This document shows positions 13,201-22,872 of a stretch of 64,000 nt of DNA, piece by piece. The stretch lies in the NCBI GenBank assembly GCA_018398585.1, contig JAGTTD010000010.1:33706638-33770637 (forward strand), read 5' to 3'. The position numbers and the translations under genes are program-made. The notes beneath the pieces were generated by a model. The model did no database searches. It had not been told where the DNA came from and saw only the letters and a list, made by a program, of their open reading frames with translations. Every line of letters starts with the position of its first letter. Position 1 is the stretch's first letter. Source of the stretch: Simmondsia chinensis. Taxonomy: Eukaryota; Streptophyta; Magnoliopsida; Caryophyllales; Simmondsiaceae.

Positions 13201-16200
13201 CTCTTTGTACATTTTCTCTTTCTTTTAAAGTTTCTTTTCTCCAATCAGAAAAGGAAAGTAATTGGAAAACAATATTTGCATTTTAATCCTATCAGGAAAG
13301 TGATTTCTGCAATAGGTAATTGAAGCCAATATAATATCCCTAAGTAATAGGAATGTGAGCTTCACAATTGGGAATATATTTATTTCATGAATATACTATG
13401 CTTGAGCTTTGCTGCTTTCTGCATAAATTCTCCCGTACCCTGGAAAAACTCCCATGGGTTCTGAAGAATGCATCATTCTGGCGCTAGAAAGGAAAGAAAA
13501 AACTCTCATGAGTTATGTAGTTCTTCGTACAACCATGCTTTTAACAAATTTTAGTATGGCCTGCATGTTTGTGTGGAAGTAGATTGTGAAGTGAGTGCTG
13601 TTAGATGAACTGAGCTTGTCAAATCAACGAGTTGAATTCATGGACTCTGTGGTTTGAGTCAGTCTGTTTATGACTTTGCTGCAGCTGGGATTTGGAGCAA
13701 AGAGTACTAAGGCTAGTAGTATCACAGGCTGGGCCTAAATAAATCAACTGGGTTTGAAGATTTCATGTGTTGGCCTTTCTATATGGTGAGCCTGGCCTTA
13801 TATTTCTCACAGGCCTGCCCTGGGAATAAGGAGAAAGTCTCGGTCTCATCAGAGCAATTTGGTTAAAATGCTGTTGGTTTATGGTAGTTCTGGTTGTCGC
13901 TGGGTCGTTGGACAAGAACTTCAAATGAGACACTAGATAGAGAAGTTCAATTGGTTAGATTGTGGTTTGGTTAATTAGAAAAAATACCTTTATTATGTTT
14001 GAAAGAAACAAGGACATTAAGGTTTAGCATATGCGTAACAAGACCAACATGTCTTGAAAAACAGGAATGACAGTATGTTTTAGAAAGAAAGAAAAGGGAT
14101 GTCACTTAATCACCGGTGATTGGATTGATGTCATGATAACTGGGAATTGACATGCATATGCCATATCATTATTTTGGCTGATAGCGATGAAGCTGTTATC
14201 TTTCTTGTTCTTTTTCTGAAAAATGTTCTTTTTCTTTTTCCCCCAAGATATGTTGTCCTTGTTCTTTCAGCAAACATGTTCGCCTTCGTGGACATAGCAA
14301 ATATTTTACCTTTCTTTTTTTTTTTTTTTCTCAAGCATAATGCTCTTTAAAGGTACTTTTGCTTTTAGTATCCAACTGATTTCTAGTTGTGGATCTGATG
14401 TTAGAAGATCAATATCTGTTAGGTCTGTGATGCAGTTGAATGGCAGCGAAGTAGCGACAATTGGTAAATGGCAGTGTTACTGTGGTAAAGTTGAGATGCA
14501 TTTGAGAGGCTAGGATTGTGGATAATTCCATGGTAGCTCGCTGAGATCTATGTGTAATGGCTGTTGCAAATGAATATGCTCTTATACCGAATGACAATGT
14601 AGTCAAATACCTACAAAATGGCCTGGAACCAATTTTTTCTACTAGTCGGCCCCATCACTTCTATGTAGATTTATGTATAATATTTATGAACCACTGAAAC
14701 ATAAATGTTGGGAAGAAAATGACCGTGGGCATGTTTGGTATCGTTTTGTGTTTACGGTTTTTGGCTTATGAGAAACCAAAAGCTAGATTTTGAAAACATT
14801 TTTTCTGGTTTTTAATTTTCTGTTTTCACTATTTACTCAAACTAGAAAAAAAGTTGAAAACAAGACTAGAACAAGAAAAAATCTACAAAACATGATTTTT
14901 ATTTTCTAAAAACTGAGAACTATATATAGAAAACATTACCGAACAGGCTGTACTCTTCTGAAAATATTTAAAACCTAAGGTTTTTCCCATCATGTTGTTC
15001 ATAAAGATTACCTTCACTTATTGAATAGTTTGGTGTCCATTTGAATTTAGGTTTTACGTTTAAGGAATTTGCCCTCATCCAAGCCAGTACAAGCAAAGTC
15101 AATTGCTGTCACTTCTCATCAGATGGAAAGCTGCTGGCCACTGGTGGGCATGATAAAAAGGTTAGTGCTTTTAAATTAAAGGAGTAAAAAATGAACATCC
15201 ATTGCGTTATTTAGGGGTGTAAATGAGTCGCTCGCGAAGGCTCGGCTTGTATTGAGCTGGAGCCGAGCTGAGCAAGTTCTTCGAGCTTACTAAGCCAAGC
15301 CCAAGCCTAATGAAACTCTAGTTCGTAGGCTTGAGAGTCTAAATAAGCCTATTTTAATGCAATGTATTAACTTGAATATGTCTAATCGAGCCTAGTTTGA
15401 GTCCAAATGAGCGGAGGTCGAGAGCCTAACCAAATCTAGATTAAGCTTAGATGAGGTGCAATAAGACGAGCTTAGTTTAAATCTCGTTGGGTTTGAGCTC
15501 AACCGAGTTGAGCGAAGGCTGAACCGAGCTCCAACTTGAAGTTTCCAAGCTCAATGAACTTCGAATCTTGCCAAACTAAACTAAATGTAGACAAAGCGAG
15601 CCTTGAGCCTGGCTAGCTCGGGCTTGGCTCGGCTGGATAGCCTTATCTGCATATTTCTGATTCTTGCTACATCAAATCTCTTCTTTTGGTGTTATGATGC
15701 AGGCCGTATTGTGGTTCACGGATACCCAAAAACCGAAGTCTACCCTTGATGAACATACTCTGATGATAACAGATGTCCGTCTCAGTCCAAGTATGTCCCG
15801 TTTGGCGACATCGTCATTTGACAAAACTGTAAGGGTCTGGGATGCTGATAATGTGAGTAGTCCTTTTTCTCTGATTTTTTTGGGTTGACCATATTCTTTA
15901 GTGAGTGTATCTATCTGTTTGATCTACTTAAATGGTAACCATTTTTTGGTATCTAGTTGTTTATGTAGATTCAGACTCGTTATCACGTGCTTATTGTTCT
16001 TCAACTGTGCATTGCTTTTGTATTTTGACTGCATAGTATCCGTAGATTCCATGCTACTAGTTTAAAATCACATGTAGAAAAAGCTTGATTACGGCTCTAT
16101 TTGCTTTGACAGAAAACTAGTGGCCCTAACCAGGGATGTTTATTTCCATCTATTTTGTATTATTTTCTTCCATAAGTTTATCATAACTGCTTACATGGAA

Positions 16201-19200
16201 ATATATTTTTCCCCATGGAGAGGAAGCCGACTTCCCCTAGGAGAGGGGAAAGCATTTTCCTTCACAAGAAGAAAAACTTCTGCAGCTGTAATCTCACATC
16301 TGTTGTCTCATTTCAACCACAACTTGGCCAAAGGAGGATCCCATACAAATTTATAGAATGGAATATTTTCTTTAACTAGTAGGACACAAACTTTTTTAAG
16401 GGGGAAAAGAACCTCAATTGGATACATTTTCAGAAGGAAAAATTTTTCATAGGGAAATATTCTCTGAGCCTAAATTTTGTAATGTCTTCTCATCGACTCC
16501 TAATCTGCATTTATTTTAAATCAACGGTGCAGTGGATTGTTGTATTCGGGTGCTTTTCCTATGTATCTCTTTCTAGATAATTTTGATGACTACTGACTCG
16601 CATTTCTTCTTGCAGCCCGGTTATTCGCTTCGAAATTTCACAGGGCATTGTGCCTCAGTCATGTCACTAGATTTCCATCCGAACAAGGAGGATCTTATCT
16701 GCTCGAATGATTCAAACGGTGAGATAAGGCTCTGGAGTATCACCAATGGTAGTTGTACTAAAGTTATCGAGGTACGAAGTAAAATGCAAAACTTTATCTT
16801 TTTGTGTTTGCGTCACACGAAAAAATATCCATTATAGTCATCCCTAGATTAAGTACAATAAATTTTGGGATACTCAGTATTTGTAATGTTGGAGGTATCT
16901 TGTACTACTCGATGTTTTTCAGTCATCCGCTTTAACTTTTATTTTTCAAGATTAGCTTTTTCAATATATAGCAGGGGCATTTATGCGCAAAAAATTAGCT
17001 TTTTCACTGTTCTCGGGTTATTTTCGCTTTATGGACATTTCTTTTGGGATAGTTGAGGGCTTTTGTGTCACATTCTTCTGCCTTTCTAATTGCATGTCAG
17101 TTGCTGCTAATGAGGAACTGATAGTGTGATACAGCTAAAGGTGTTGGGGTAGTGGCCCAACCCTCAAACTAGAGGTCTTGGGTTCAAAGCTAATCAACCC
17201 CCTCCCCCAAATGTTACTTTCCTACTTCATGGAAGATGTTGTACTTCTTACCAATTAAAAAAAAAAAGAATTGACAGTATGATAGTGAGGTATGCAGAAA
17301 AAAGTCCAAGGAATAGTGGGTATCTTAAAATTTACATTAACTTAGAGCACAAAAAATATTTAACTAGAGTTCCTTGTGTTACATAAAGTGTTTGTGGCTA
17401 AATCCTTTATCTCCTTGTCAGGGTGGCACGGTTCAAGTCAGATTTCAGCCTCGTCATGCAAAGTATCTTGCAGCTGTCTCGGAGACTGTTGTTAACATAA
17501 TTGACGTTGAGACCACTAGACGCATAGAACAGTTACAGGTATAACCATAGTTGTTGGAAACTCCTAAGATGCTAACTTTTCATGCTTAGAAACGCGATAT
17601 CGTGTTTCAAATGCATATTAAACTTGTTAGAAATACGATTTGAGCAATCATTGAATCATTTTGATAGGAAGATATATATCAGATGATTCGTGGTTAATTA
17701 TATCACTCGATTTATGGAATGTTTGAATCTTATGGACAGGTTGGAATCCTTTTTTTTTTTTTTTTGGGTTAATGAGGGACTGGGTTGCCCGGCCAACCTC
17801 GGCCCATGAGGAGGTCCACAATCCCCATGAGCAGGTAAGTATATCCTCAGTGAGAATTGAACTCCTCACCCCTGGGCGATGACCGCATGGGTAGGAGATG
17901 CCACCAGCTGAGAGCCCCTCATGATGGGGTTGGAATCAATTTTCTTAAATCTTATTCATTGGAGTACTCTATTTTCTTAGTTATTGCCTGGCATGGACTT
18001 TGTTTTGATATAATATGCTTTAATTGTTCAATTAATGGCATTTCTTGTATATATATGTAATATATAGTAATATAAATACTCCCTCTACGGTCTTTTAACT
18101 CTTGAAACTTCTATCAGTGCCCATTCCCCCTTTTCCACTTCTGTTCCCTCCATGCTACTATGTTTAGCATCTACGGATCAATTCCATTCGTGAGTCGCTT
18201 GCTTGCTTACCTAGTAGCTAAAAGATTATAGAAGTCGGTTCTAGATCTCACTGGAGTAATTTCTTTTGGTATAGGGACATTCGCAAAAACTACAGTCGGT
18301 GTGTTGGGATCCATCCGGGGAGTATCTGGCATGTGTCAGTGAGGACTTGGTCCGAGTATGGAGCGTCGGGACTGGGAAATGGCAATGCATTCATGAGTTG
18401 AACTGTAATGGCAACAAATTTAATACTTGCGCTTTCCATCCGGTTTATAATACCCTCTTGATCATTGGCTGTTACCAGGTAAGTTATGCATTCATACTTT
18501 TGTCTCCAAGGCTCAATTTTGTTGGATGATGGACATTTTTATTTCCTGGAAAAAAAGTTTTCTTTATTTCTTGAAAATTTTATTTTGTCTGATTAAGGAA
18601 TGGACATTTTTATTTCCTGGAAAAAAAGTTTTCTTTATTTCTTGAAAATTTTCTTTTGTCTGATTAAGGAAGTTAATATAGATTTGTATCTGTTTAAATT
18701 TTTATGGGGTTTTGAATTGGCCATTTTGGGTTTAGGGATATGTGATTAGGGTGGAGAAAAATATTACCTCGATGGAGGAAAATATTTCTCTTCAAGTCAA
18801 TTCATGCAGCTCATTTGTGTGAAGAAAATTATAGAAATCGGGAGCCAAAAACTAATAAAGTTTAGAGCCTGTTTGATATCGTTTTCTGTTCGTAGTTTTT
18901 GGTTTTTTTAGAAACTAGCCCACCCTTACGAGAGAAACCTTTTGGCTTGAAGCGTGGATAATGTACAGACTGGCCTCGTTCAAGAAGGCTTTGATGTAAT
19001 GTCAAGAAACCAAGCACCCCAAATGTTAGGCTAACGAAATAAAAATCCAAGAAAGGTTTTATTGTATTAGACCCCATCACTCGAATGCCCCACTGAGCTT
19101 GAACTGTCAATAGTGTATAAGCCTACCTTATACTTTGTGATAAAATCATATTGAAATTGAAAGTGCGGGCTACTGAAATTTAAATTCGTGACCTCTTGTC

Positions 19201-19482
19201 AACAAAGCTTTGATTCGTATGTCAATGAACCAACTAACCCAAAAGCTTAAGCTAATTGCTGAAAGTCTAAGAATAGTTTTATACTGTAACATACTGCTGC
19301 TTCTTTGTAACTAATATCTTTTTCGCCTCAATGTCTAGAATTTGGAACTTTGGAACATGATGGAGAACAAGACGATGTCTTTGTTAGCGCACGATGGACA
19401 AATTTCATCGTTGGCTGTTTCACAAGCAACTGGTTTGGTTGCGTCAACGAGCCACGACAAGACTGTGAAGCTGTGGAAGTGA
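1055..19482 (+). CDS. LUG: LEUNIG-type Groucho/Tup1-like transcriptional co-repressor, 18 coding exons
   Basis: Exons read by hand: 1055-1086, 2095-2192, 2374-2483, 4089-4388, 4825-4913, 5016-5103, 5245-5320, 6135-6184, 8041-8337, 8648-8794, 9183-9419, 12668-12770, 15051-15160, 15703-15852, 16616-16771, 17422-17538, 18275-18478, 19339-19482. All junctions are GT-AG and keep phase, giving 2508 nt (835 aa). Residues 1-88 form the LUFS region with a LisH motif (about 9-41). Residues 81-150 are Gln-rich with an 11-Gln run (113-123). RKRK at 437-440 is a likely nuclear signal. Residues 545-835 carry about seven WD40 repeats and end in KTVKLWK. In this family the LUFS region binds SEUSS-type adaptors and recruits histone deacetylase/Mediator to repress genes such as AGAMOUS. 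The [11 protein letters not shown] start and RGDxDMLLK segment favour LUG over LEUNIG_HOMOLOG. The usual LKMA segment is absent at the exon 9/10 junction, so a microexon may be missed there. The protein is somewhat shorter than Arabidopsis LUG, mainly in poly-Gln. Confidence 0.95.
1290..2015 (+). repeat. Tandemly repeated block in intron 1, about 2.3 units of ~310 bp, each with a SINE remnant
   Basis: The phrase GGTTCTTGGAG followed by GGGATTGGTTTTATT recurs at about 1355, 1660 and 1971. The intervening text (a GACGAAGT...GGT phrase and TATAATAATTATCATTGCTG) is repeated with few changes. Full units carry a decayed Angio/Au-type SINE tail with CACTG...GGTTGTTATTG endings at about 1413-1486 and 1712-1800. 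Apparent minus-strand ORFs here are low-complexity shadows. Confidence 0.75.
2210..2373 (+). repeat. Local duplication of the intron 2 acceptor region
   Basis: A block containing TATTCACTGAATTGCTGC and then GGGTTTTTCT...CTTGCTAG occurs at about 2226-2278 and again at 2321-2373. The second copy supplies the AG used before exon 3. The first supplies a decoy CTGCTAG about 95 bp upstream. Confidence 0.7.
2484..4088. other. Intron 3 of the LEUNIG-like gene, no further feature seen
   Basis: This is a 1.6-kb AT-rich intron. Short open frames on both strands have no recognisable domains. No clear terminal repeats or target duplications were found. Confidence 0.6.
4185..4217 (+). repeat. (CAG)11 microsatellite encoding poly-Gln in exon 4
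   Basis: Eleven uninterrupted CAG codons encode Gln residues 113-123 of the LEUNIG-like protein. Poly-Gln tracts are normal for this family, and an uninterrupted run is prone to length change. Confidence 0.95.
5700..5994. mobile_element. MITE-like element in intron 7
   Basis: The left end AAGGCTTGTTTGATCAAG and right end CTTGACCAAACAGACCTT are imperfect inverted repeats around an AT-rich, partly palindromic body built from AAAGCA/TGCTTT runs. No convincing target duplication was read, so the superfamily is open. Confidence 0.6.
6270..7192. repeat. GATACG-type dispersed repeat, copy A in intron 8 (interrupted by a chimeric SINE)
   Basis: The block starts with GATACGGATA...GATACGACACGATA and ends with TATCGGACACATATCGG...GATATGTGTCG. 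Its edges match copy B (7527-7993) about 0.8-1.2 kb downstream. A chimeric 5S-SINE sits inside it at 6824-7049. Confidence 0.65.
6824..7049 (-). mobile_element. Chimeric 5S-rRNA/Angio-SINE element, copy 1
   Basis: On the minus strand the first ~125 bases match plant 5S rRNA from about its position 14 to near its 3' end, including AACTCCGAAGTTAAGCG and the GGTGACCTCCTGGGAAG control region. A SINE tail follows: AACACCCTGAAGGGGGAAGG, GCTGCGTACATC, GGGAGCCCTTGAGGCACTG. An 18-bp target duplication GTCAGATACATCT(C/T)GGAA flanks it (6806-6823 and 7050-7067), so it moved as one unit by retrotransposition. The tail contains an expanded run of about 14 C (G on the + strand, near 6868-6882). Confidence 0.88.
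7527..7993. repeat. GATACG-type dispersed repeat, copy B in intron 8
   Basis: Shares GGATATGGATATGGATGCGAGATAC-like opening text, GGATACAACACCTTGGG and an ATGTGTCGGACACCGATAC ending with copy A. It ends about 50 bp before the exon 9 acceptor. Confidence 0.6.
9505..9882. mobile_element. Mutator-type MITE, copy 2 of 4, in intron 11
   Basis: Begins GGGCTATTCACTTCATAGGTCC and ends with the inverted ...GACCATTAATGTAAATAATCC. It has the same TCAATTTAGTCC body as copies at 194, 29301 and 40533. The flanking 9-mers TTTCATCTA and TTTATTATA agree at six of nine positions, so this is an older copy. Confidence 0.7.
9883..11397. other. Intron 11, first part: decayed repeat text only
   Basis: Contains two stretches (about 10145-10345 and 10545-10770) related to the GTTTTTGGTTTTTGAGAAACT family also seen at 14727 and 37942, but without readable ends. 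No coding sequence was seen. Confidence 0.5.
11398..11860. repeat. Dispersed repeat shared by introns 11 and 16, copy without SINE
   Basis: The text AACTCCTAA...GCTAA, ATCATTGAATCATTTTGAT, TTATATCACT, GTGGACTTGGAGTCAATTTT and TATAGTACTATAAATGCTC parallels 17557-18165 in order. This copy lacks the SINE present in the intron 16 copy and so shows the empty site. Confidence 0.7.
11861..12667. other. Intron 11, last part: no gene seen
   Basis: A C/T-rich stretch (12140-12235) is followed by GGGTCGGGTCAG-type repeat text (12410-12540), probably a decayed transposon edge. No open frame has a recognisable domain. Confidence 0.5.
12771..14726. other. Intron 12, first part: nothing recognised
   Basis: Two kb of AT-rich intron. 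Open frames at about 14131-14350 are short, overlap on both strands, and are driven by T/A runs. Confidence 0.5.
14727..14951. mobile_element. MITE of the GTTTGGTATCGTTTT family in intron 12
   Basis: The left end GGGCATGTTTGGTATCGTTT is mirrored at the right by AAAACATTACCGAACAGGC. The body is GTTTTTGG/ CCAAAAGC text. The same ends, better or worse preserved, occur at about 18867, 35362 and 37942. Confidence 0.65.
15212..15650. repeat. GC-richer TE remnant in intron 13 (TAGGGGTGTAAATGAG type)
   Basis: Opens with TAGGGGTGTAAATGAGTCG, the same type of end as the hAT MITE at 38995. It contains many GAGCC/GGCTC words and closes with CTCGGCTTGGCTC-like text. No target duplication was read, so its right end is uncertain. 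Confidence 0.5.
17557..18165. repeat. Dispersed repeat shared by introns 11 and 16, copy with SINE
   Basis: Collinear with 11398-11860 (ATCATTGAATCATTTTGAT, TTATATCACTCGAT, TCAATTTTCTT, ATATAGTAATATAAATACTC). The homology is interrupted at 17749-17927 by an inserted SINE. Confidence 0.7.
17749..17927 (-). mobile_element. tRNA-derived SINE with poly(A) tail
   Basis: Flanked by a 10-bp direct repeat GGTTGGAATC (17739-17748 and 17928-17937). The + strand T-run right after the left duplication is the poly(A) tail of a minus-strand element. Near the minus-strand 5' end a box-A-like CAGCTGGTGG and a box-B-like GAGTTCAATTCTC have tRNA-like spacing. The related repeat in intron 11 has no insertion at this point. 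The family name is not known to me. Confidence 0.82.
18531..18672 (+). repeat. 71-bp tandem duplication in intron 17
   Basis: GGACATTTTTATTTCCTGG through GTCTGATTAAGGAA is present twice head to tail with about one difference, so the duplication is recent. Confidence 0.9.
18867..19338. other. End of intron 17: repeat fragments, nothing coding
   Basis: Starts with a half copy of the GCCTGTTTGATATCGTTTTCTG family. The rest, up to the exon 18 acceptor, has no recognisable gene. Confidence 0.45.
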
Positions 19483-19923
19483 AGAACTCTGATCGGATCC
19501 ATTTGATTCTATCATGTTCATAACTTTTTGCAGAAAAAAATGATAATGGGATTGCGCTATTCAACAGGTCACTAAGCTTTCTAATTTGTGTATGTTCTAT
19601 AGAATCATAAACTTTTATAGAGTTTTCTTTTGGTAGAAAATGAATCATATCAGACATTGCAGTCTCTGTAAATGCTCTTTGACTTGTATCTGGTTGTAGT
19701 TTTTTGTTCATCTTATCAAATTTCCCAATGCGAGTTTTTGTTTTGTTTACTGTTCGGGTGAATTTTGCTTGATGTGTGTTATTCTTTCTGTAATTGTCTA
19801 TTTAGTATCATTTAATGTTAGTAGTTTTTAATTTTTTAGAGAACTATAGGCCGGAATCGGTTTTTTTTTTTTTTTTTTTTTTTTTCTTTCTAGTTTTTGG
19901 TTTAGTATTGTCTTAGTTTAAGT
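19483..19923 (+). other. 3' flank of the LEUNIG-like gene, including probable 3' UTR
   Basis: Follows the TGA at 19480-19482. The AT-rich stretch to about 19700 is the likely 3' UTR. It ends in a long T run (about 19860-19885) and a TSD copy for the SINE at 19924. The minus-strand open frame that overlaps the last exon is a shadow. Confidence 0.5.
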
Positions 19924-20058
19924 AGGTTGGGGGTCCTCAGAAATAGCCTCTCTTCAGGTTCACACCCTGAAGGGGGAAGGCTGCGTACATCTACCCTCCC
20001 CAGACCCCGCTTTTGCGGGAGCCCTTGAGGCACTGGGATTATTGTTGTTGTTGTTGTT
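19924..20058 (+). mobile_element. Angio/Au-type SINE without 5S head, intact target duplication
   Basis: The 17-bp perfect duplication ATTGTCTTAGTTTAAGT (19907-19923 and 20059-20075) brackets a 135-bp element. The element begins AGGTTGGGGGTCCTCAG, carries GAAGGGGGAAGGCTGCGTA and GGGAGCCCTTGAGGCACTGG, and ends in a TTG-repeat tail. It starts exactly where the 5S part stops in the chimeric copies. Confidence 0.9.
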
Positions 20059-20321
20059 ATTGTCTTAGTTTAAGTGAAATTGTAAATGAAAAGCAAAAGC
20101 CCTAAAAAGTAGTTTTCAAAAATCTGATTTGTAGTTTTTCGAAAAGCAAAAGCTATAAATAGAAAAAGGACACCAAGCAGGAAATTGATGCTTGGTGGCT
20201 TGAACTTAAGATTTTTTTGTTCAGGGTCTTCAATCGTAGTAGTTTTATCACTTGATAATGTCTCGTTTGTGACAATCATGAAGCAAAAATAGAACAAAAC
20301 CAATATAATGAGGTTGCAGCA

Positions 20322-20942
20322 GAAGTGAGCACGTGTTAGCTACATGCTTGATGGTTCGAGTTCATCCTTTAATTGCTTATGCATTCAGCTGAAGTGAGCA
20401 CTTGTTAGTTACATGCTTGATGGTTCGAGTTCATCCTTTAATTGCTTACGCGTTCAGCCGAAGTGAGCACTTGTTAGCTACATGCTTGATGGTTCGAGTT
20501 CATCCTTTATTTGCTTACACGTTCAGTGGAAGTAAGCACTTGTTAGCTACATGCTTGATGGTTCGAGTTCATCCTTTATTTGCTTACGCGGTCAGCCGAA
20601 GTGAGCACTTGTTAGCTACATGCTTGATGGTTTGAGTTCATCCTTTAATTGCTTACGCGGTCAGCTGAAGTGAGCACTTGTTAGCTACATGCTTGATGGT
20701 TTGAGTTCATCCTTTATTCGCTTACGCGGTCAGCCGAAGTGAGCACTTGTTAGCTGCATGCTTGATGGTTTAAGTTCATCCTTTAATTGCTTACACGTTC
20801 AGTCGAAGTGAGCACTTGTTAGCTACATGCTTGATGGTTCGAGTTCATCCTTTATTTGCTTACGAGGTCAGCCGAAGTGAGCACTTGTTAGCTACATGCT
20901 TGATGGTGCGACTTCATTCTTTAATTGCTTACACGTTCAACC
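20322..20942 (+). repeat. Minisatellite: nine 69-bp units
   Basis: Units start at 20322, 20391, 20460, 20529, 20598, 20667, 20736, 20805 and 20874, a strict 69-bp period with a few substitutions each. Because 69 is a multiple of three, an open frame of a 23-residue repeat runs through six units. It has no start context or flanking exons, so I do not call it a gene. Each unit contains GATGGTTCGAGTTCATCC, which resembles the T-arm/box B of a tRNA. Confidence 0.95.
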
Positions 20943-22148
20943 TTTTGAGGCTAGATCTTTATTGTTACCCCTTGATATAAGTTTGTAAGCTATTGGTTTT
21001 AGTCTTGTAAATATGTGGGTTTAGCAGACTTAGCCTATCTATAAATCCAACTTTGTATTGATACGAAGTTTTAATGACAAATTATCAAAAAAGAAAGTCA
21101 AGTCTAATGCTAAAAAGGTACTACTAATATTCATGGCATCAACTACCGCCACCACTACTCAGTGACTCAAAGAGGTTTCTGCTAAGGTAGGATAAGATGT
21201 ACACAATCTTACTCTTATAGAGTGATACCCTGTGAAGAGATAGTTTCCGAAGCCATATTTATGGTATCGGTAAAAACCAATTACTTAATAGAAAAAGAGA
21301 TTGAAAAGGACAATCAAGTATACGATTCTTACTTTCAATGGTGGCTAATGAAGATAAATGTATGACCTTTTTTAACTCTATTTTATATCAAATACGATTC
21401 CTATGCTTTAACTCTATTTTACATCAAACTTGGGTAATTTGAGTGGGTGCTCTTAAAATCATCCTTACGAGAATAATATTCTTTTACATATGGTAAAGAT
21501 GGCCTGCAAAAGGGAACAGTCCTCCCTTTGACCCCTCTCAAATGATGTAGGTGAGAGTCGATTTCACGTCTCGAATACTACCTTCTAAAGATTTTACTAA
21601 CCGAACCAGTTCGCACCTTTAAAGACACGTTCTCAAGGTTTTACGAACCAAACTAGTCGGCACCTTTAAAGACAATGTGGTTGTACAGTGTCCAGCATAG
21701 TAACGCCATGCTCTCCTTCAACTCGTCCATTAAAAATAGCCCTCGCCCTCAAAGCGATCAAAAGGCTATTTAAAGGAATGGGTGCACATTCTTGAAGAAA
21801 AAATTATGGCCGAAAATATGAACAATATGTTTCAGCACATGCTTCAATAGTTTCAGTGTGTCGTTGTTCCAGTTTCCTGCAGTTTGGTTGATCATGTATT
21901 TCGATGTCTTGAGTGGTCGTGTTTGAGGCTCGTGTTTTGCCTTTTTTTATTGTTTTCCTGCTTTTTTGTTGTCTTTTGTGGCCCCCATTCTTCTTCGGGT
22001 GGACTCAGGTCTCACTTAATCGAATGGCCTGTTATGTATCGCGACCTTGTCGCTAATTATCGAAAAAAAAATGAACAATATGTTTCAACACAGCCTCAAA
22101 CAAACTCCCACCAAAGGTGGTACCTAGGTAATATATATACACAATCTT
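20943..22148. other. Intergenic stretch with one SINE remnant
   Basis: At about 21150-21240 the minus strand reads as a decayed Angio-type SINE (GTAAGATTGTGTACATCTTA, CCTACCTTAGCAG, AGTCACTGAGTAG). The open frame at 21884-22231 is T-rich and matches nothing I recognise. Confidence 0.55.
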
Positions 22149-22168
22149 GTCTTTCCAAAATACAAAGC

Positions 22169-22377
22169 AACATTCTCAGTGCCTTAAGGGCTCCCGCCCA
22201 AGCAGTGTATGAGGGGGGTGAATGTATATAGCCTTCCCCCTTTAGGGTTCTGAGAACTCCCAACCTGAGGGGTGCAACACGAGGTCTTCTCAGGAGATCA
22301 CCATCTTGATACTACTCTCGTCTACACACACTAACTTCGAAATTTTAATGGGATCCGGTGCTTACTTGTTAATACCC
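22169..22377 (-). mobile_element. Chimeric 5S-rRNA/Angio-SINE element, copy 2, abutting the copia element
   Basis: On the minus strand, GCACCGGATCCCATTAAAAT through CTCGTGTTGCACCCC is 5S rRNA to its true 3' end. It is fused at once to TCAGGTTGGGAGTTCTCAG, the SINE body, and the GGGAGCCCTTAAGGCACTGA end. A duplicate of the left flank (TGTCTTTCC then AAATACAA, 22149-22169) reappears at 27609-27629, beyond the copia element, with two changes. The SINE therefore landed first and the copia element later inserted at its head. Confidence 0.82.
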
Positions 22378-22381
22378 TCTT

Positions 22382-22722
22382 TGTTAAAATTAGTATTTCG
22401 TATTTATGTCCTCGTATTTGTATTTGTATACTTTAGTATCTGTATTTATTCTTAAGCATATTCTTTATGTAATTAGTGAGTAGGTAGATATTTCTCTAGA
22501 TATTTAGTCACTTCCTCTCCCTCTCCCAACCGGCCAACTAAGGGCCATTACTTCTAGCCTTTACTTTGTTTTCTTTTTGTGACTCTTTGCTTGAGAAGAT
22601 GATTGAGTTTGTCCTTCATCTAGTATAAATAGGTTGTCTTGTTTCATTTCTTAATCATCCAATACAATTTTATTTTCCCATCATTTTGCCTTGGGTTTTA
22701 CATTGTTATCTTAAGTTTTTAC
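22382..22722 (+). repeat. 5' LTR of the copia element
   Basis: Starts TGTTAAAATTAG and ends ...AAGTTTTTAC just before the primer site. It contains AGTATAAATAGGTTG, a likely TATA box, at about 22622. It pairs with 27244-27583. Confidence 0.93.
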
Positions 22723-22723
22723 T

Positions 22724-22735
22724 TGGTATCAGAGC
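22724..22735 (+). promoter_or_regulatory. Primer binding site (initiator Met tRNA)
   Basis: TGGTATCAGAGC is complementary to the 3' end of plant initiator Met tRNA and directly follows the 5' LTR. Confidence 0.95.
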
Positions 22736-22872
22736 AAGTTCCGTTCTTGCATTAAGTGGCGTTTTTTTCTTCTTGCTTGCTCACTGCCGCAGCACTCTTT
22801 GTAGTGCCTTTTGTGAGTTGTTCTTTTCCCTTTGCTTCTTGTACTTGTTTTTGTGTTTTGGTTTGGTAGAAT

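Noticed and set aside
20402..20635. 23-residue repeat protein in the 69-bp minisatellite
   Set aside because: Open only because the period is a multiple of three; interrupted in other units, no flanking exons or signals.
20322..20942. CRISPR-like array
   Set aside because: The units are continuous 69-bp tandem repeats with no distinct unique spacers, in a plant genome.
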